The notes under the pieces: generated by a model
Database searches by the model: none
What the model was told of the DNA's origin: nothing
What the model saw: only the letters and a program-made list of their open reading frames with translations
DNA from: Clostridiaceae bacterium
GTDB taxonomy: Bacteria; Bacillota_I; Bacilli_A; Erysipelotrichales; Coprobacillaceae
Direction of reading: 5' to 3'
DNA length: 64,000 nt
Assembly (NCBI GenBank): GCA_902363625.1
Contig: CABJAS010000005.1
Location: 1 to 64,000 of the forward strand
Program-made: the position numbers and the translations under genes
In this document: positions 41,681-50,286 of the stretch, in pieces
Layout of the letters: each line of letters opens with the position of its first letter
Position numbering within the stretch: the first letter of the stretch is position 1

Positions 41681-42931
41681 ATGAGGAAGTTAACAATAGC
41701 TGAACGTCGGTTAATGATATTTAAAAGAAAAGAGAAAAAATTAACTGTTGAGCAGTTATCTGAAGAACTTCATATGAGTAAGAGCAATCTAAGTAGAATA
41801 GAGAATGGGAAAATTATGGCCTCTGATGAAAATAGAGGAATCATTGAAGACCGATTCTCTATCTGTTTTTCTATAGAAGATAATTTAGTAGAAAAATTTG
41901 AATCTTTTACTAAAGAAAATCTTGATCGATTAATATATTATAAATTATTTGGAGAATATTCTAGGCAAGAATTCGATATAACTGGAATACAATTTGAAAA
42001 ATCCATTCTATATCCTCCATATATGCTTCTAAAACTATTTATTTTTTCGACAAAAAATATAGAAGAGAAGTTCGTAAATAAATATTTACCAATATTTGGT
42101 GGATTAATCAATCTTTTTGATCAAGATTTTCAGAAGTTATATTATATTTCATCTATTAATTGTTTGTATTTCGATAAAAATTATGATAAAGCATTGATTT
42201 TATGCGAATATGTTGAATCAAACTTTGTAAAGGATAGATTATTAGATTCTTATTTATATCATATTAAATCTATGATTTACATTTGTTTAGGGAATCAGCC
42301 TCTTGCGATGAAGACAATCAACTATGCAATATCCCTTTCAACTAGTTTGGCTAATGCTCCAAGATTAATTGCTTTAAATATTTTAAAAGCTAATAGTCTT
42401 AGATTATCTGGTAAGTGCCAAGAAGCACTCTTAGAAGATCATAAAAACTTTGAGTATGCTAATAAGATGAATATTCATTTTTATGATTATACAATCTATA
42501 GTAATACAGGTTGGAGTTATTATCTCTTAAATGACTACGAAAATGCTATTAAATATTATAAAAAGGCAGAAAATATTGATATAGATGATGATATCTGCTT
42601 TATGACGGCATTATGTAGTTATAGATTAGGATTGAGAAGTCAGTGTAAAGAATATTTGACAAAGGGAAGAAGAGCTAGAAATGTTGGTTTAGCCTTTCCC
42701 TATTTGATTGACTGGTTGGAGCTGACTTTGAATAAAAAATATAGTGTAAAAGCAGAAAAAAGATTATTATATTGCCTCAAAAAATATGAAAATATAATGC
42801 ATTTTGATAGTAGAAATAATATTTATAAATTATTAATTGAACATTACCATTATCATCAAGAATATAAAAAAGAAGCATATTATCAAGAAAAATTAAATAT
42901 TTCATATAGAAAGCTGAAGGAAGGATATTAA
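41681..42931 (+). CDS. XRE-TPR regulator 1 (RRNPP-like)
   Basis: 416 residues. The XRE-type helix-turn-helix is at about 8-60 (LTVEQLSEELHMSKSNLSRI, ENGKIMASDENRG). The remainder is helical TPR-like, for example YSNTGWSYYLLNDYENAIKY and SYRLGLRSQCKEYLTKGR. This architecture defines RRNPP regulators (Rgg, PlcR, PrgX, ComR), but at 416 residues it is longer than the usual 280-320. A closely similar gene follows at 43294. It lies one base after the peptide gene and has a weak AGGAT site, so it depends on coupling. Confidence 0.8.
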   Translation: MRKLTIAERRLMIFKRKEKKLTVEQLSEELHMSKSNLSRIENGKIMASDENRGIIEDRFSICFSIEDNLVEKFESFTKENLDRLIYYKLFGEYSRQEFDITGIQFEKSILYPPYMLLKLFIFSTKNIEEKFVNKYLPIFGGLINLFDQDFQKLYYISSINCLYFDKNYDKALILCEYVESNFVKDRLLDSYLYHIKSMIYICLGNQPLAMKTINYAISLSTSLANAPRLIALNILKANSLRLSGKCQEALLEDHKNFEYANKMNIHFYDYTIYSNTGWSYYLLNDYENAIKYYKKAENIDIDDDICFMTALCSYRLGLRSQCKEYLTKGRRARNVGLAFPYLIDWLELTLNKKYSVKAEKRLLYCLKKYENIMHFDSRNNIYKLLIEHYHYHQEYKKEAYYQEKLNISYRKLKEGY

Positions 42932-42951
42932 TAATTTCTTTAGCTTTTTTT
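42910..42951 (+). terminator. Terminator of cassette 1
   Basis: A 13-bp stem with two G-U pairs (42910-42922 with 42935-42947) then TTTT; the regulator stop codon is in the loop. Confidence 0.75.
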
Positions 42952-43001
42952 ATTTATTAAATATAAAAATTGAGTATTATTCTTAGAATTTCTATATAAT
43001 T

Positions 43002-43063
43002 GTTGCACTTTACAAATGTTTCTACAATAAGTTATAGATAAATTGATAAGAATAATATATAAT
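43002..43063 (+). promoter_or_regulatory. Conserved promoter/operator block of peptide-regulator cassette 2
   Basis: TATAAT (43058-43063) 17 bases after TAGATA. GTTGCACTTTA, GTTTCTACAATAAG and TTATAGATAAATT match the block before cassette 1 at corresponding positions. Confidence 0.7.
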
Positions 43064-43096
43064 CAAGGCGTAAATTATTTTGAGGAGGAAAATATT

Positions 43097-43294
43097 ATGA
43101 AAAAGTTATTAAGTAAGTTAGCAATTGTGGCATTAGTGTTAGGAGTATGTAGTTTTAACCCTATCCGTGGTATTTCATGTGATCATCAACATGATGCTGA
43201 ATGTGGATACAATGCAAATACAGAAACTGGTTGTACACATTCTCATAATGAAGAAGCAAAACCTTTTGACAATGGGGAAGGTCCATTTGCATAA
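43097..43294 (+). CDS. Secreted Cys/His-rich pre-peptide 2 of a peptide-regulator pair
   Basis: 65 residues, clearly paralogous to the peptide at 41482. Signal sequence MKKLLSKLAIVALVLGVCSF; then CDHQHDAECGYN and GCTHSHNEE. The tail GEGPFA differs from NGPLG of the first. The start at 43097 follows TGAGGAGG; the frame could be extended to 43043 but without a site. Its stop codon overlaps the regulator start by one base (TAATG). Conserved blocks are the leader, the CxHxHDxxCGY unit and the second C-T-H-x-H. Confidence 0.75.
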   Translation: MKKLLSKLAIVALVLGVCSFNPIRGISCDHQHDAECGYNANTETGCTHSHNEEAKPFDNGEGPFA

Positions 43295-44556
43295 TGAAAA
43301 TTTTTAATAAGAAAGAACGACTTCTTATTATACTAAAACGTAAAGAAGCAGGATTGACGGTAGGTCAATTAGCTGATGAGCTTCTTATGAGTAAAAGTAA
43401 CCTTAGTCGTATAGAAAACGGCAAGATTATGGTGTCAGATGAAAATAGAGAAATTATAGAAAAATATTTCTCTATTAATCTGTCATCAAATGAAGAGAGT
43501 TATCAAATTATGGAGAGAAGATTTCGAGAGATATCTGAATCCATGATTTTTTATAAATTGTTTAATAATTATTCATTGGATGATATTGAGACTGATTCTG
43601 TTTATAATATAGGAAAATCAATATCATATCCACTATTTATTTTGTTAAAATTGCATATCTATTGTGCTAAAAATATCTCGCGAAAATTTAATGATAAATA
43701 TATTCCTATATTTAACTCGGTAGTTTATCTAATGGAGCCGTATTATCAAAAAGTATTTTACATAGCTAAAATGAATTATTTTTATTTCTGCAAAAATTTT
43801 AAAAAATCATTAGCTATTTGTGATTATGTTGAAAATAGTTTTCCTAAAGATGATCTGTTAGATTCTTTTATATTGCACTTTAAAGCAGGAATACTTGGTT
43901 GTCTGGGAGCGACAGAAAAAGTAATATCAACACTTGATAAAGCTATCAAGGTTGCTGAGAGAACTGATAATAAAATACGTTTAATGGCTTTGCATCTTAC
44001 AAAAGCTAACAGCTTTAGATTACAAGGGGATTATGAGAAATCTTTAAACTATGATTTTCAAAATTTACAATATGGTAATGAGGTTGATATACATATCTAT
44101 GACTATATCCTATTGCGCAACATCGCTTGGACATATTATCTGATGGGTGATTATGAGAATGCAATTAAACGTTATAAGATTGCAGAAGAGTTAGATATTG
44201 ACGATGATCTATGTTTCATTATGGCTTATTGCTACTTTAAGCTTGCGATGGATTGTGAAAGTCCTAGCCAGAAACTTAATTTAAGAATCCAATGTAAGGA
44301 ATATCTGAATAAAGGGAGAAAAGCTAAAAATTCAGGTATTGCCTTTCCATACTTAATTGACTGGCTGGAATTAATGCTGAATAAGAAATATAGTGTGAAG
44401 GCTGAACAAAAGCTATTGTATTGCTTAAAGAAATATGAAACAACGATGCATGTTGACAGCAGAAATAACATTTATAAATTTCTGATAGAGCATTATGAAT
44501 ATCATCAAGACAGTAAAAATGCAGATTATTATCGTAAAAAATTACAAAATGGGTAG
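43294..44556 (+). CDS. XRE-TPR regulator 2 (RRNPP-like)
   Basis: 420 residues, paralogue of the regulator at 41681. HTH at about 8-62 (AGLTVGQLADELLMSKSNLS, RIENGKIMVS), TPR-like remainder. The best conserved part is the C-terminal end (FPYLIDWLELMLNKKYSVKA, then LLYCLKKYE), where the two proteins are nearly identical; the central parts differ more. An insert DCESPSQKLNLRIQ is present here only. A terminator follows, so each cassette is an independent unit. Confidence 0.8.
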   Translation: MKIFNKKERLLIILKRKEAGLTVGQLADELLMSKSNLSRIENGKIMVSDENREIIEKYFSINLSSNEESYQIMERRFREISESMIFYKLFNNYSLDDIETDSVYNIGKSISYPLFILLKLHIYCAKNISRKFNDKYIPIFNSVVYLMEPYYQKVFYIAKMNYFYFCKNFKKSLAICDYVENSFPKDDLLDSFILHFKAGILGCLGATEKVISTLDKAIKVAERTDNKIRLMALHLTKANSFRLQGDYEKSLNYDFQNLQYGNEVDIHIYDYILLRNIAWTYYLMGDYENAIKRYKIAEELDIDDDLCFIMAYCYFKLAMDCESPSQKLNLRIQCKEYLNKGRKAKNSGIAFPYLIDWLELMLNKKYSVKAEQKLLYCLKKYETTMHVDSRNNIYKFLIEHYEYHQDSKNADYYRKKLQNG

Positions 44557-44583
44557 AGGGTATTGAATAAAATACCCTTTTTT
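44557..44583 (+). terminator. Terminator of cassette 2
   Basis: AGGGTATT (44557-44564) pairs with AATACCCT (44571-44578) followed by T residues. Confidence 0.85.
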
Positions 44584-44761
44584 AATAAAATAATTAAAAA
44601 AGTTAAGTAATTTTTATAAAGAAAGAGAATAGATAAGTAAGAGAGAATTATAAAAATGTTTCTTAAAAAATATCCTATTTTTTAGTGAAAGATAAAATCA
44701 TTCTTTTTACTTTTTAATTCGACGGTTTTTGCGTTTCCTGTTGCAACGGGTCTCCAGAGAG

Positions 44762-44790
44762 TTGAGTTATCGAAAAGATGATGGTATTAT
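44762..44790 (+). promoter_or_regulatory. Promoter of the 6S-like RNA
   Basis: TTGAGT (44762-44767), 17 bases, TATTAT (44785-44790). Transcription would begin near 44797, at the base of the RNA's closing helix. Confidence 0.65.
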
Positions 44791-44796
44791 CGTAGT

Positions 44797-44980
44797 CAAG
44801 AAGTAGGCATTTATTTTATAAGACAATTCATAACTCTAAGGGAAAAGAGTCTTCATAGTAATTGTAATGATTACCCTTATTTTATACCTAATGACACTTA
44901 AAAACTTATTCTTTTCCCAAACCTATTCGCACTTATATTGTTTGTTCTGTCTTGTGAAGTAATAACCTACTTCTTTTTTT
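44797..44980 (+). ncRNA. ssrS: 6S-RNA-like regulatory RNA (candidate ssrS)
   Basis: About 184 bases folding as a long rod. AAGAAGTAGG (44798-44807) pairs with CCTACTTCTT (44966-44975), the end helix with a T tract to 44980. Inside, AAGACA pairs with TGTCTT, GGGAAAAGA (44840 region) with TCTTTTCCC, and GTAAT/ATTAC caps the apical part. Length, rod shape with large central bubbles, own promoter and terminator fit 6S RNA, which binds housekeeping RNA polymerase. Primary sequence cannot prove it. Confidence 0.6.
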
Positions 44981-45080
44981 ATTTATATATAATAGCCGTC
45001 TGATAAGTCCTGTATAAAGGAGCAATTAGAAGGCTTTTTATTGACTTAACTTATTAGGCAATAAATTATCTTTATATTAT
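44981..45080. other. Non-coding tail region after the 6S-like RNA
   Basis: AT-rich. A TATAAT at 44988-44993 is followed by AGCCGTCT pairing with AGAAGGCT (imperfect) and TTTTTATT (45034-45041). This might be a very short transcript or a back-up terminator. No open frame seen. Confidence 0.35.
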
Positions 45081-45104
45081 AAAAAAATGAGCAGTGATCT
45101 GCTC
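45081..45104 (-). terminator. Terminator of the TIGR04086-type gene
   Basis: GAGCAG and CTGCTC arms around four bases with seven T on the minus strand. Confidence 0.8.
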
Positions 45105-45111
45105 CTTTTGT

Positions 45112-45459
45112 TTACTCTTTACTAAATACACTCCAAATGACACAACATAATATAAATACGACCGGTTTTAAGAATAAATGCAACAGACTGGTGACACCAT
45201 TACAAGCCAAATAGCTGATGACTAGATAAATAATTCCAAACACAACAGTATGAATCAGCGGCTTTGATGGCACGAAGTGAATAAACAGATAACTTCCGGC
45301 AATAATAACAATATAAGACGTCACTAAGATGATCATATTATAAGTGGCGCTGCTTAATGGCAAGAGATACGTAATAGTCACCATTAGTAGTGATATGATC
45401 ATAAATAATCCAAAAATAAATGTTAAAGTAAAAAGATATGGGGTCAAGTATTTTTTCAT
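45112..45459 (-). CDS. yrzE: TIGR04086-type membrane protein (YrzE-like)
   Basis: 115 residues, four membrane helices, no soluble domain. Length, helix layout and location match the YrzE/TIGR04086 family, which in Bacillus lies beside yrbG and spoVB just as here. Function unknown. The start follows AAGGAGG. It is read divergently from the DUF421 gene, 25 bases apart. Confidence 0.7.
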   Translation of the reverse strand: MKKYLTPYLFTLTFIFGLFMIISLLMVTITYLLPLSSATYNMIILVTSYIVIIAGSYLFIHFVPSKPLIHTVVFGIIYLVISYLACNGVTSLLHLFLKPVVFILCCVIWSVFSKE

Positions 45460-45484
45460 AACGATCCTCCTTAGGGGTGTGCCA

Positions 45485-46117
45485 ATGGAATATATAATTA
45501 TTATATTAAAGAGTATTTTTGTTTATGTGTATTTAATTTGTTTACTGCGATTTTTAGGTAAGAAAGAATTTAGTCAGCTTTCTGTTTTTGATTTTGTCGT
45601 CTTTCTGATTATCGCAGAATTAATGACAATGTCATTTGATGAGACATTGCCGGAAATGATTGATTCAATCATCGCAACATTATCTTTGGTGATCCTTGAT
45701 AAAATTAGTTCTTCTTTATCAATGACAAGCAAGAAATTGAGAGATTTTCTGGATGGAACACCATCCTACATTATCACGAATGGAAAAGTGAATCAGAAAA
45801 TGATGCGTAAGCTTAAATATAATGTTGATGCCTTATGTCAGCAGTTAAGACAACAGCAGATCGGCAGTATCTCAGAAGTGGAGTTTGCCATCTTGGAGAC
45901 AAACGGAACTTTGTCGACCTTACTAAAAAAAGATTGTCAGGTTGCGCATCCGGAGCCCGTGATTATTGATGGGGAAATCATCAAAGACGTATTAACGACC
46001 TTAAATAAAGATGAAAACTGGTTAGTCAATGAATTAAAGCGTCACCATGTTCAAGATTATCACGATGTATTTTATTGTGTGGTTGAAAAGGAACGCCTAT
46101 TCTTTATTATGAAATAA
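45485..46117 (+). CDS. DUF421 membrane protein (YetF/YrbG-like)
   Basis: 210 residues. Three N-terminal helices (1-75) then a cytoplasmic alpha-beta domain: LLRFLGKKEFSQLSVFDFVV near 20-39 is the hallmark, and the later part shows DGTPSYIITNGKVNQKMMRK and AILETNGTLSTLLK. ATG 45485 follows AGGGGTG; a longer frame starting at 45344 would run over the divergent gene. Located between the yrzE-like and spoVB-like genes, matching yrbG of Bacillus. Confidence 0.88.
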   Translation: MEYIIIILKSIFVYVYLICLLRFLGKKEFSQLSVFDFVVFLIIAELMTMSFDETLPEMIDSIIATLSLVILDKISSSLSMTSKKLRDFLDGTPSYIITNGKVNQKMMRKLKYNVDALCQQLRQQQIGSISEVEFAILETNGTLSTLLKKDCQVAHPEPVIIDGEIIKDVLTTLNKDENWLVNELKRHHVQDYHDVFYCVVEKERLFFIMK

Positions 46118-46148
46118 AGGTTAGGTTTATACCAAAGATGATGAAATT

Positions 46149-46177
46149 ACAGGTACAAAGATGTGCCTGTTTTTTTA
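46149..46177. terminator. Terminator between DUF421 and SpoVB-like genes
   Basis: ACAGGTACA (46149-46157) pairs with TGTGCCTGT (46162-46170) and seven T follow on the plus strand. Confidence 0.8.
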
Positions 46178-47455
46178 TTGGAACAAAGCCCGATAGACAT
46201 TCCATGCGCTTAAAATCAAAGTAATGCAGATACCAATCAATAAAGTGATACCCATAGCTAAGATTTTGAACTGCGGTGTTAAAACAATGAGTAAAATAAC
46301 TTCCATAACACATTCGGCTACACTGATGTAAAACATTGTTTTATTCTTATCTAATGCCTGAAGCAGGGCGCTCAATGGGGTTTGTAGGTAGAATAAAATA
46401 AACGGAATGCTGAGATATTTTAAATATTGCCAGCCGGAAGTGGTATTATAGAGTAAAGATAAACATTGCTGTGGGAAAAAGTAGAAAATAAAGGTAAAGG
46501 GCAAAGCAATTAAAAAACAGACAAACAAACCGGTATATAAATACTTTAGGGTTGTTCTGCGGTTATCTAAATGTTCTAAAAAGATCGGTAATAGGATACG
46601 GTAAATAACGGTTGTGAAAAAGGTAGGAATTGTAATTAAACTCATGACATATCCGCTCATCATTCCATATTCAAGCTGAATCTGAGTGGATTGGTAGCCG
46701 AGCGATAATAAAATAGTAGTAATGATGATGGGTTCTAAAAAGCCGGCAACAGAATGAAGCAGACGGCTTCCGGTCATCGGTAAACTGATTCTGAAAAAAT
46801 CATAGTATAGATGAGGTTCACTGAAATCAAACATCTCTTTTTTTCTTCTTGGCTTAACATAAAAGAGTAGATGCAGGAGTGATGCAAACTCACCTAAACT
46901 CATCGCTACAAATGCCAGTGTAACTAAAATGGGCATTGAGTAATCCGTGAAAATCATTAAAAAGGCAATCGTAAAGGCTAATCGTGATACTTCTTCGGTA
47001 ATCTGTGTTTTAGCTATTACTTTATGCTGCTGCTTACCTAAAAAATAATTCTTAATCACGGCACTTAAGCTGGTTAAGGGAATAAAGAGGATCAATGATT
47101 TAAGTGGAAGCAGAGTATCGGTATTTTTAAGCATGTTGGTGGCAATAAAAGGAGAAAAGATAGTAAACAACAGCATCATCAAGCAGGTGGTGAAAGTTGT
47201 AATTAAAAAGCCGGTCGTCATCACTTTCTTATTCTTGTACTGCGGATCGGCAATCAGTTTAAAAATAGCACTGGGAATACTGAGCTGGGATAAAGTGATC
47301 CATAATCCTAAAGTTGGCATAATCAGCATATAAAGACCAAATCCTTCACCACCTAACAGACGGGATAAAATGATTCGGTTGATGATATTAAATATTTTTG
47401 AAAGAGCAGTCGTAAAGGATAAAATAAAAAAAGCTTGAATTGTTTTCTTTTTCAT
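46175..47455 (-). CDS. SpoVB/MurJ-type lipid flippase (MVF/MOP family)
   Basis: 426 residues with 12-14 membrane helices. ALSKIFNIINRIILSRLLGG near 15-34 and GEGFGLYMLIMPTLGLW follow the MOP superfamily start of SpoVB and YtgP. It likely flips a polyprenyl-linked precursor. The start at 47455 lacks a good site of its own; a nine-codon reading frame at 47452-47481 with AAAGGTGG ends in an ATGA overlap on it, so coupling may drive translation. A longer in-frame extension to 47578 begins with a non-family tail. Confidence 0.82.
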   Translation of the reverse strand: MKKKTIQAFFILSFTTALSKIFNIINRIILSRLLGGEGFGLYMLIMPTLGLWITLSQLSIPSAIFKLIADPQYKNKKVMTTGFLITTFTTCLMMLLFTIFSPFIATNMLKNTDTLLPLKSLILFIPLTSLSAVIKNYFLGKQQHKVIAKTQITEEVSRLAFTIAFLMIFTDYSMPILVTLAFVAMSLGEFASLLHLLFYVKPRRKKEMFDFSEPHLYYDFFRISLPMTGSRLLHSVAGFLEPIIITTILLSLGYQSTQIQLEYGMMSGYVMSLITIPTFFTTVIYRILLPIFLEHLDNRRTTLKYLYTGLFVCFLIALPFTFIFYFFPQQCLSLLYNTTSGWQYLKYLSIPFILFYLQTPLSALLQALDKNKTMFYISVAECVMEVILLIVLTPQFKILAMGITLLIGICITLILSAWNVYRALFQ

Positions 47456-47481
47456 AAAGCAAGACCTGTGTTTTGGTACAT
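47452..47481 (-). CDS. Possible nine-residue leader peptide coupled to the SpoVB-like gene
   Basis: ATG 47481 nine bases after GGAAAGGTGG; encodes MYQNTGLAL and stops with TGA that overlaps the ATG of the SpoVB-like gene. This supplies a ribosome binding site otherwise missing. Only the arrangement supports it. Confidence 0.35.
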   Translation of the reverse strand: MYQNTGLAL

Positions 47482-47684
47482 ATAAAGGACCACCTTTCCG
47501 TATGATTGTAAAAGATACATTACATAGGTATTCGTCTTTATAATTAAATATACGTGAAGAAGACGAATAAAAAGACAATCACTTATGATGTTAGAAGCAT
47601 TTAAAAGTCTTGTAAGCTGTGATAAGATAGAATTAAGAAAAATAAAGGCTATTTATGAAAAGAATTGACGAAGGAGGGGAAGCT

Positions 47685-48149
47685 ATGAAAAAAAGATACT
47701 GGAAATATCCTGTGTTTGTTCTTCTTGTACTCACTTTCATAATCAGTGGATGTTCAATAGAAGGGAAAGTGCGTTTTTTACGAGTCAGTATTTCTGAAAC
47801 CATCTTAAATCTGCATTCTGCTAATTCGGTATGGGTGAATGATATGGTAAATGAAGAACATTATCAGATCGATCAATTTAACTTAGAAGTAGAAGAAGGG
47901 GATCTGTTTAAAGTAGACAGCAACGAAGGCTATGATCTGATCCTTGAATTTTCAGCATATTATTTTGGACGCTATTATCACTTGCAGCTTTTTTGTCAAG
48001 AAGACTCTTATATTGTAGGAACTGTATGTTATATGGCATCAAAAAGCATTCCCCTTACCTACAGTAATCAGACCTATTATGTTGCTTCTTTAAATTTTGT
48101 CGATCAACTCAGAACAATCTGTAAAACTTTTCAGGAAGATAGGAAGTAA
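47685..48149 (+). CDS. Lipoprotein of unknown function
   Basis: 155 residues. Signal sequence with lipobox ISGC near residues 20-23 (VLLVLTFIISGCSIEG), so a lipid-anchored cell-surface protein. The mature part is mostly beta-like with YYVASLNFVDQLRTICKTF at the end. ATG 47685 follows GAAGGAGGGG. Placed between the SpoVB-like gene and comN in an otherwise conserved Bacillus-type order; no family recognised. Confidence 0.75.
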   Translation: MKKRYWKYPVFVLLVLTFIISGCSIEGKVRFLRVSISETILNLHSANSVWVNDMVNEEHYQIDQFNLEVEEGDLFKVDSNEGYDLILEFSAYYFGRYYHLQLFCQEDSYIVGTVCYMASKSIPLTYSNQTYYVASLNFVDQLRTICKTFQEDRK

Positions 48150-48279
48150 AAGCAAAGGAATAATGGTCATTTTTTATAATCAAATTATAAACTAACGAAA
48201 ATAAACCTTTCCATATGTCGAAATATCATTTATAATATCTTTTATAAGAGTTTAGTGAGTGAAAGTGGTGGTTTTAAAA

Positions 48280-48561
48280 ATGATTTTGTCAGAAAAGCAA
48301 ATCGAGGATTTGGATGTTCTACTGGCATTGAAAGTTAGAGAATTTAGAAAAGAAAATATAAAATCGATTGATAAGAGTCAAATTAAGGATTATCTTTTTT
48401 CAATCAAATGGAAAGCGAAAAAAAGACTGGAAACATGCGATCTGGTAGATGATGTTTTTGCAGTTAGTTCTGCCCAGATATTTGAATATATGAGTCGTAA
48501 AGCGATTCAGGATGCAGCCACTTTAAAAATTGATGATTTTATGGATTTAATTGCGAAATAG
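48280..48561 (+). CDS. comN: ComN-like post-transcriptional regulator
   Basis: 93 residues. Small all-helical protein: ALKVREFRKENIKSIDKSQI, KDYLFSIKWKAKKRLETCDL, VDDVFAVSSAQIFEYMSRKA. This agrees with ComN (YrzD), a post-transcriptional regulator of late competence mRNA that acts with a minicell partner in Bacillus. Location before recJ-apt-relA supports it. ATG 48280 follows AAAGTGGTGG; the GTG at 48259 precedes that site. Confidence 0.75.
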   Translation: MILSEKQIEDLDVLLALKVREFRKENIKSIDKSQIKDYLFSIKWKAKKRLETCDLVDDVFAVSSAQIFEYMSRKAIQDAATLKIDDFMDLIAK

Positions 48562-48586
48562 CTGAGTAAAATCAGCTATTTTTTTT
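48557..48586 (+). terminator. Terminator overlapping the end of comN
   Basis: AATAGCTGA (48557-48565) pairs with TCAGCTATT (48572-48580), then eight T. It contains the comN stop codon and lies just before the GGAGG of recJ. Confidence 0.85.
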
Positions 48587-48596
48587 GGAGGAAAAT

Positions 48597-50237
48597 ATGG
48601 AATGGAAAAAATTTAGAAGTGAAAACTATCGACACTATCAAGATCTTTATCAGATGAACAGTCTGTTAAGCAAGGTGCTGGATCAGCGTCAGATGAGTGA
48701 AGAACAAATCAAACAGCTAGGCAAGATGGTTTTTCATGATTATGAATTATTTGCGGAAAGTCAGGAAGTGATCGAAAGGATCTTAGAAGCCATCGATCAA
48801 GATGAATCGATTTGCATTTACGGTGATTATGACTGTGACGGTATTTTAGCAACAACGATCTTAGTTAAAGCCTTTAAGATGCTGGGAAAAGAAGTCGGTT
48901 ATCATATTCCTAATCGCTTTGTTGATGGATATGGATTAAATGAAGCCAGAGTGCAACAAATGCATGAAAAAGGGTATACTTTAATTATTACTGTAGATAA
49001 TGGCATCAAAGCGATGGAAGCCATTGATCTGGCAAATGAATTAGGGATTGATGTCATTGTAACGGATCATCATGCATTCAGCGATGATTTGCCAAATGCC
49101 TATGCTTTCTTACATACAAAGTTGTCGCCGTCTTATCCTTTTAAAGAGATTTCCGGTGGTGTCGTTGCTTATAAATTAGCGTATCGTTTGCTAGGAAAGC
49201 ATGACCGCTATTTATACTGTCTGGCGGCGATCACGACAATCAGTGATATGATGCCATTAGTCGATGAAAATAAAGCGATGGTCAAGAAAGCTCTGATGCT
49301 GATGAAAGAATGTCACTTTCCGGCAATCGATCTGCTTTTAGGGGATAACCCTGTCTACAGCTCGACTTCAATCGGCTTTAATTTAGCGCCAAAGGTGAAT
49401 TCGTTTGGACGCTTGCCAGAGGAAGTCAATCCGGCTAATTGCGTGAAATATTTTATGATGGGGGAGCACCCGAATCCTTCACAGATGTCGTTTCTGCAGA
49501 CTTTTGCCAATAAAGCAAAAGTAATCAATTCTAAAAGACAGACCATGACCAATCAGTTATATGGGATGCTTAAAGAAGAAATGAAGCCGGAAGATGATTT
49601 TATCTTTCTTTATGAACAGCCGGTGCATGAAGGTTTAATTGGCTTATTAGCCGGTAAATTTACAAAGGAATACAATAAAGTCAGTTTTTTAATGAATTAT
49701 GATGAAACCAATAATGTCTATAAAGGATCAGCACGTTCTCTTGGTGGCTTTAAATTAAATGAGTTTTTAGAGACCGCCAGTGATGATCTGTTGTTTTATG
49801 GCGGACATGCACTAGCTGCCGGTTTTACGGTTAAATTTGACTGTATCCCATCTTTCTATGAAAAAATAAAAAATGCAGTGGAACAGACAGATTTTCAAGA
49901 AGAAAATAAAGAATGTATCGTTTTAGATGAAGAAGATATTACTTTAAAAAACGTTGCCTCTTTACGTTTGCTGGAACCTTTTGGCAATTGCAATGAAGAA
50001 CCTATCTTTTGTGTTGAAGATGTTTTAGTAGCAAGAAAGAATGTACTTAGCGGCGGCAAGCATTTAAAGATCAGCTGTATCAAGGATCATGTGAGCTTTG
50101 ATGCCATCTGCTTTAACTGCGGAGATTTAATCGAACAGGTGAATGAAGGAGAAAAACATTCTGTCATTGGTCAAATTGCGATCAATGAATACCAAAATCG
50201 ACAGTATATTCAAATAATTTTAAAGGATATACTTTAA
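48597..50237 (+). CDS. recJ: RecJ, single-strand DNA-specific 5'-3' exonuclease
   Basis: 546 residues, shorter than Bacillus RecJ, close to the E. coli core. DHH motifs: [13 protein letters not shown] near 75, VTDHHAFSD near 155 (Asp-His-His), GGHALAAGF near 403 (DHHA1 domain). It degrades ssDNA in recombination and repair. ATG 48597 follows GGAGG. A T tract directly precedes it, so the upstream comN transcript may end there and recJ may have its own promoter or be read through. Confidence 0.95.
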   Translation: MEWKKFRSENYRHYQDLYQMNSLLSKVLDQRQMSEEQIKQLGKMVFHDYELFAESQEVIERILEAIDQDESICIYGDYDCDGILATTILVKAFKMLGKEVGYHIPNRFVDGYGLNEARVQQMHEKGYTLIITVDNGIKAMEAIDLANELGIDVIVTDHHAFSDDLPNAYAFLHTKLSPSYPFKEISGGVVAYKLAYRLLGKHDRYLYCLAAITTISDMMPLVDENKAMVKKALMLMKECHFPAIDLLLGDNPVYSSTSIGFNLAPKVNSFGRLPEEVNPANCVKYFMMGEHPNPSQMSFLQTFANKAKVINSKRQTMTNQLYGMLKEEMKPEDDFIFLYEQPVHEGLIGLLAGKFTKEYNKVSFLMNYDETNNVYKGSARSLGGFKLNEFLETASDDLLFYGGHALAAGFTVKFDCIPSFYEKIKNAVEQTDFQEENKECIVLDEEDITLKNVASLRLLEPFGNCNEEPIFCVEDVLVARKNVLSGGKHLKISCIKDHVSFDAICFNCGDLIEQVNEGEKHSVIGQIAINEYQNRQYIQIILKDIL

Positions 50238-50286
50238 ACAACCGATTGGGTTTGATATAATTTTAATTATACTAGGAGGAAAAAAT

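Noticed and set aside
44700-44800. Decayed coding remnant before the 6S-like RNA
   Set aside because: Six-frame reading gives stops in all frames and no familiar motif; the promoter and RNA explain the stretch better.
44988-45041. Second small RNA after the 6S-like gene
   Set aside because: Only an imperfect hairpin and a TATAAT in an AT-rich run; kept as a note, not a gene.
45344-45484. N-terminal extension of the DUF421 protein
   Set aside because: It would cover the divergent gene start; ATG 45485 has a proper site and matches the family start.
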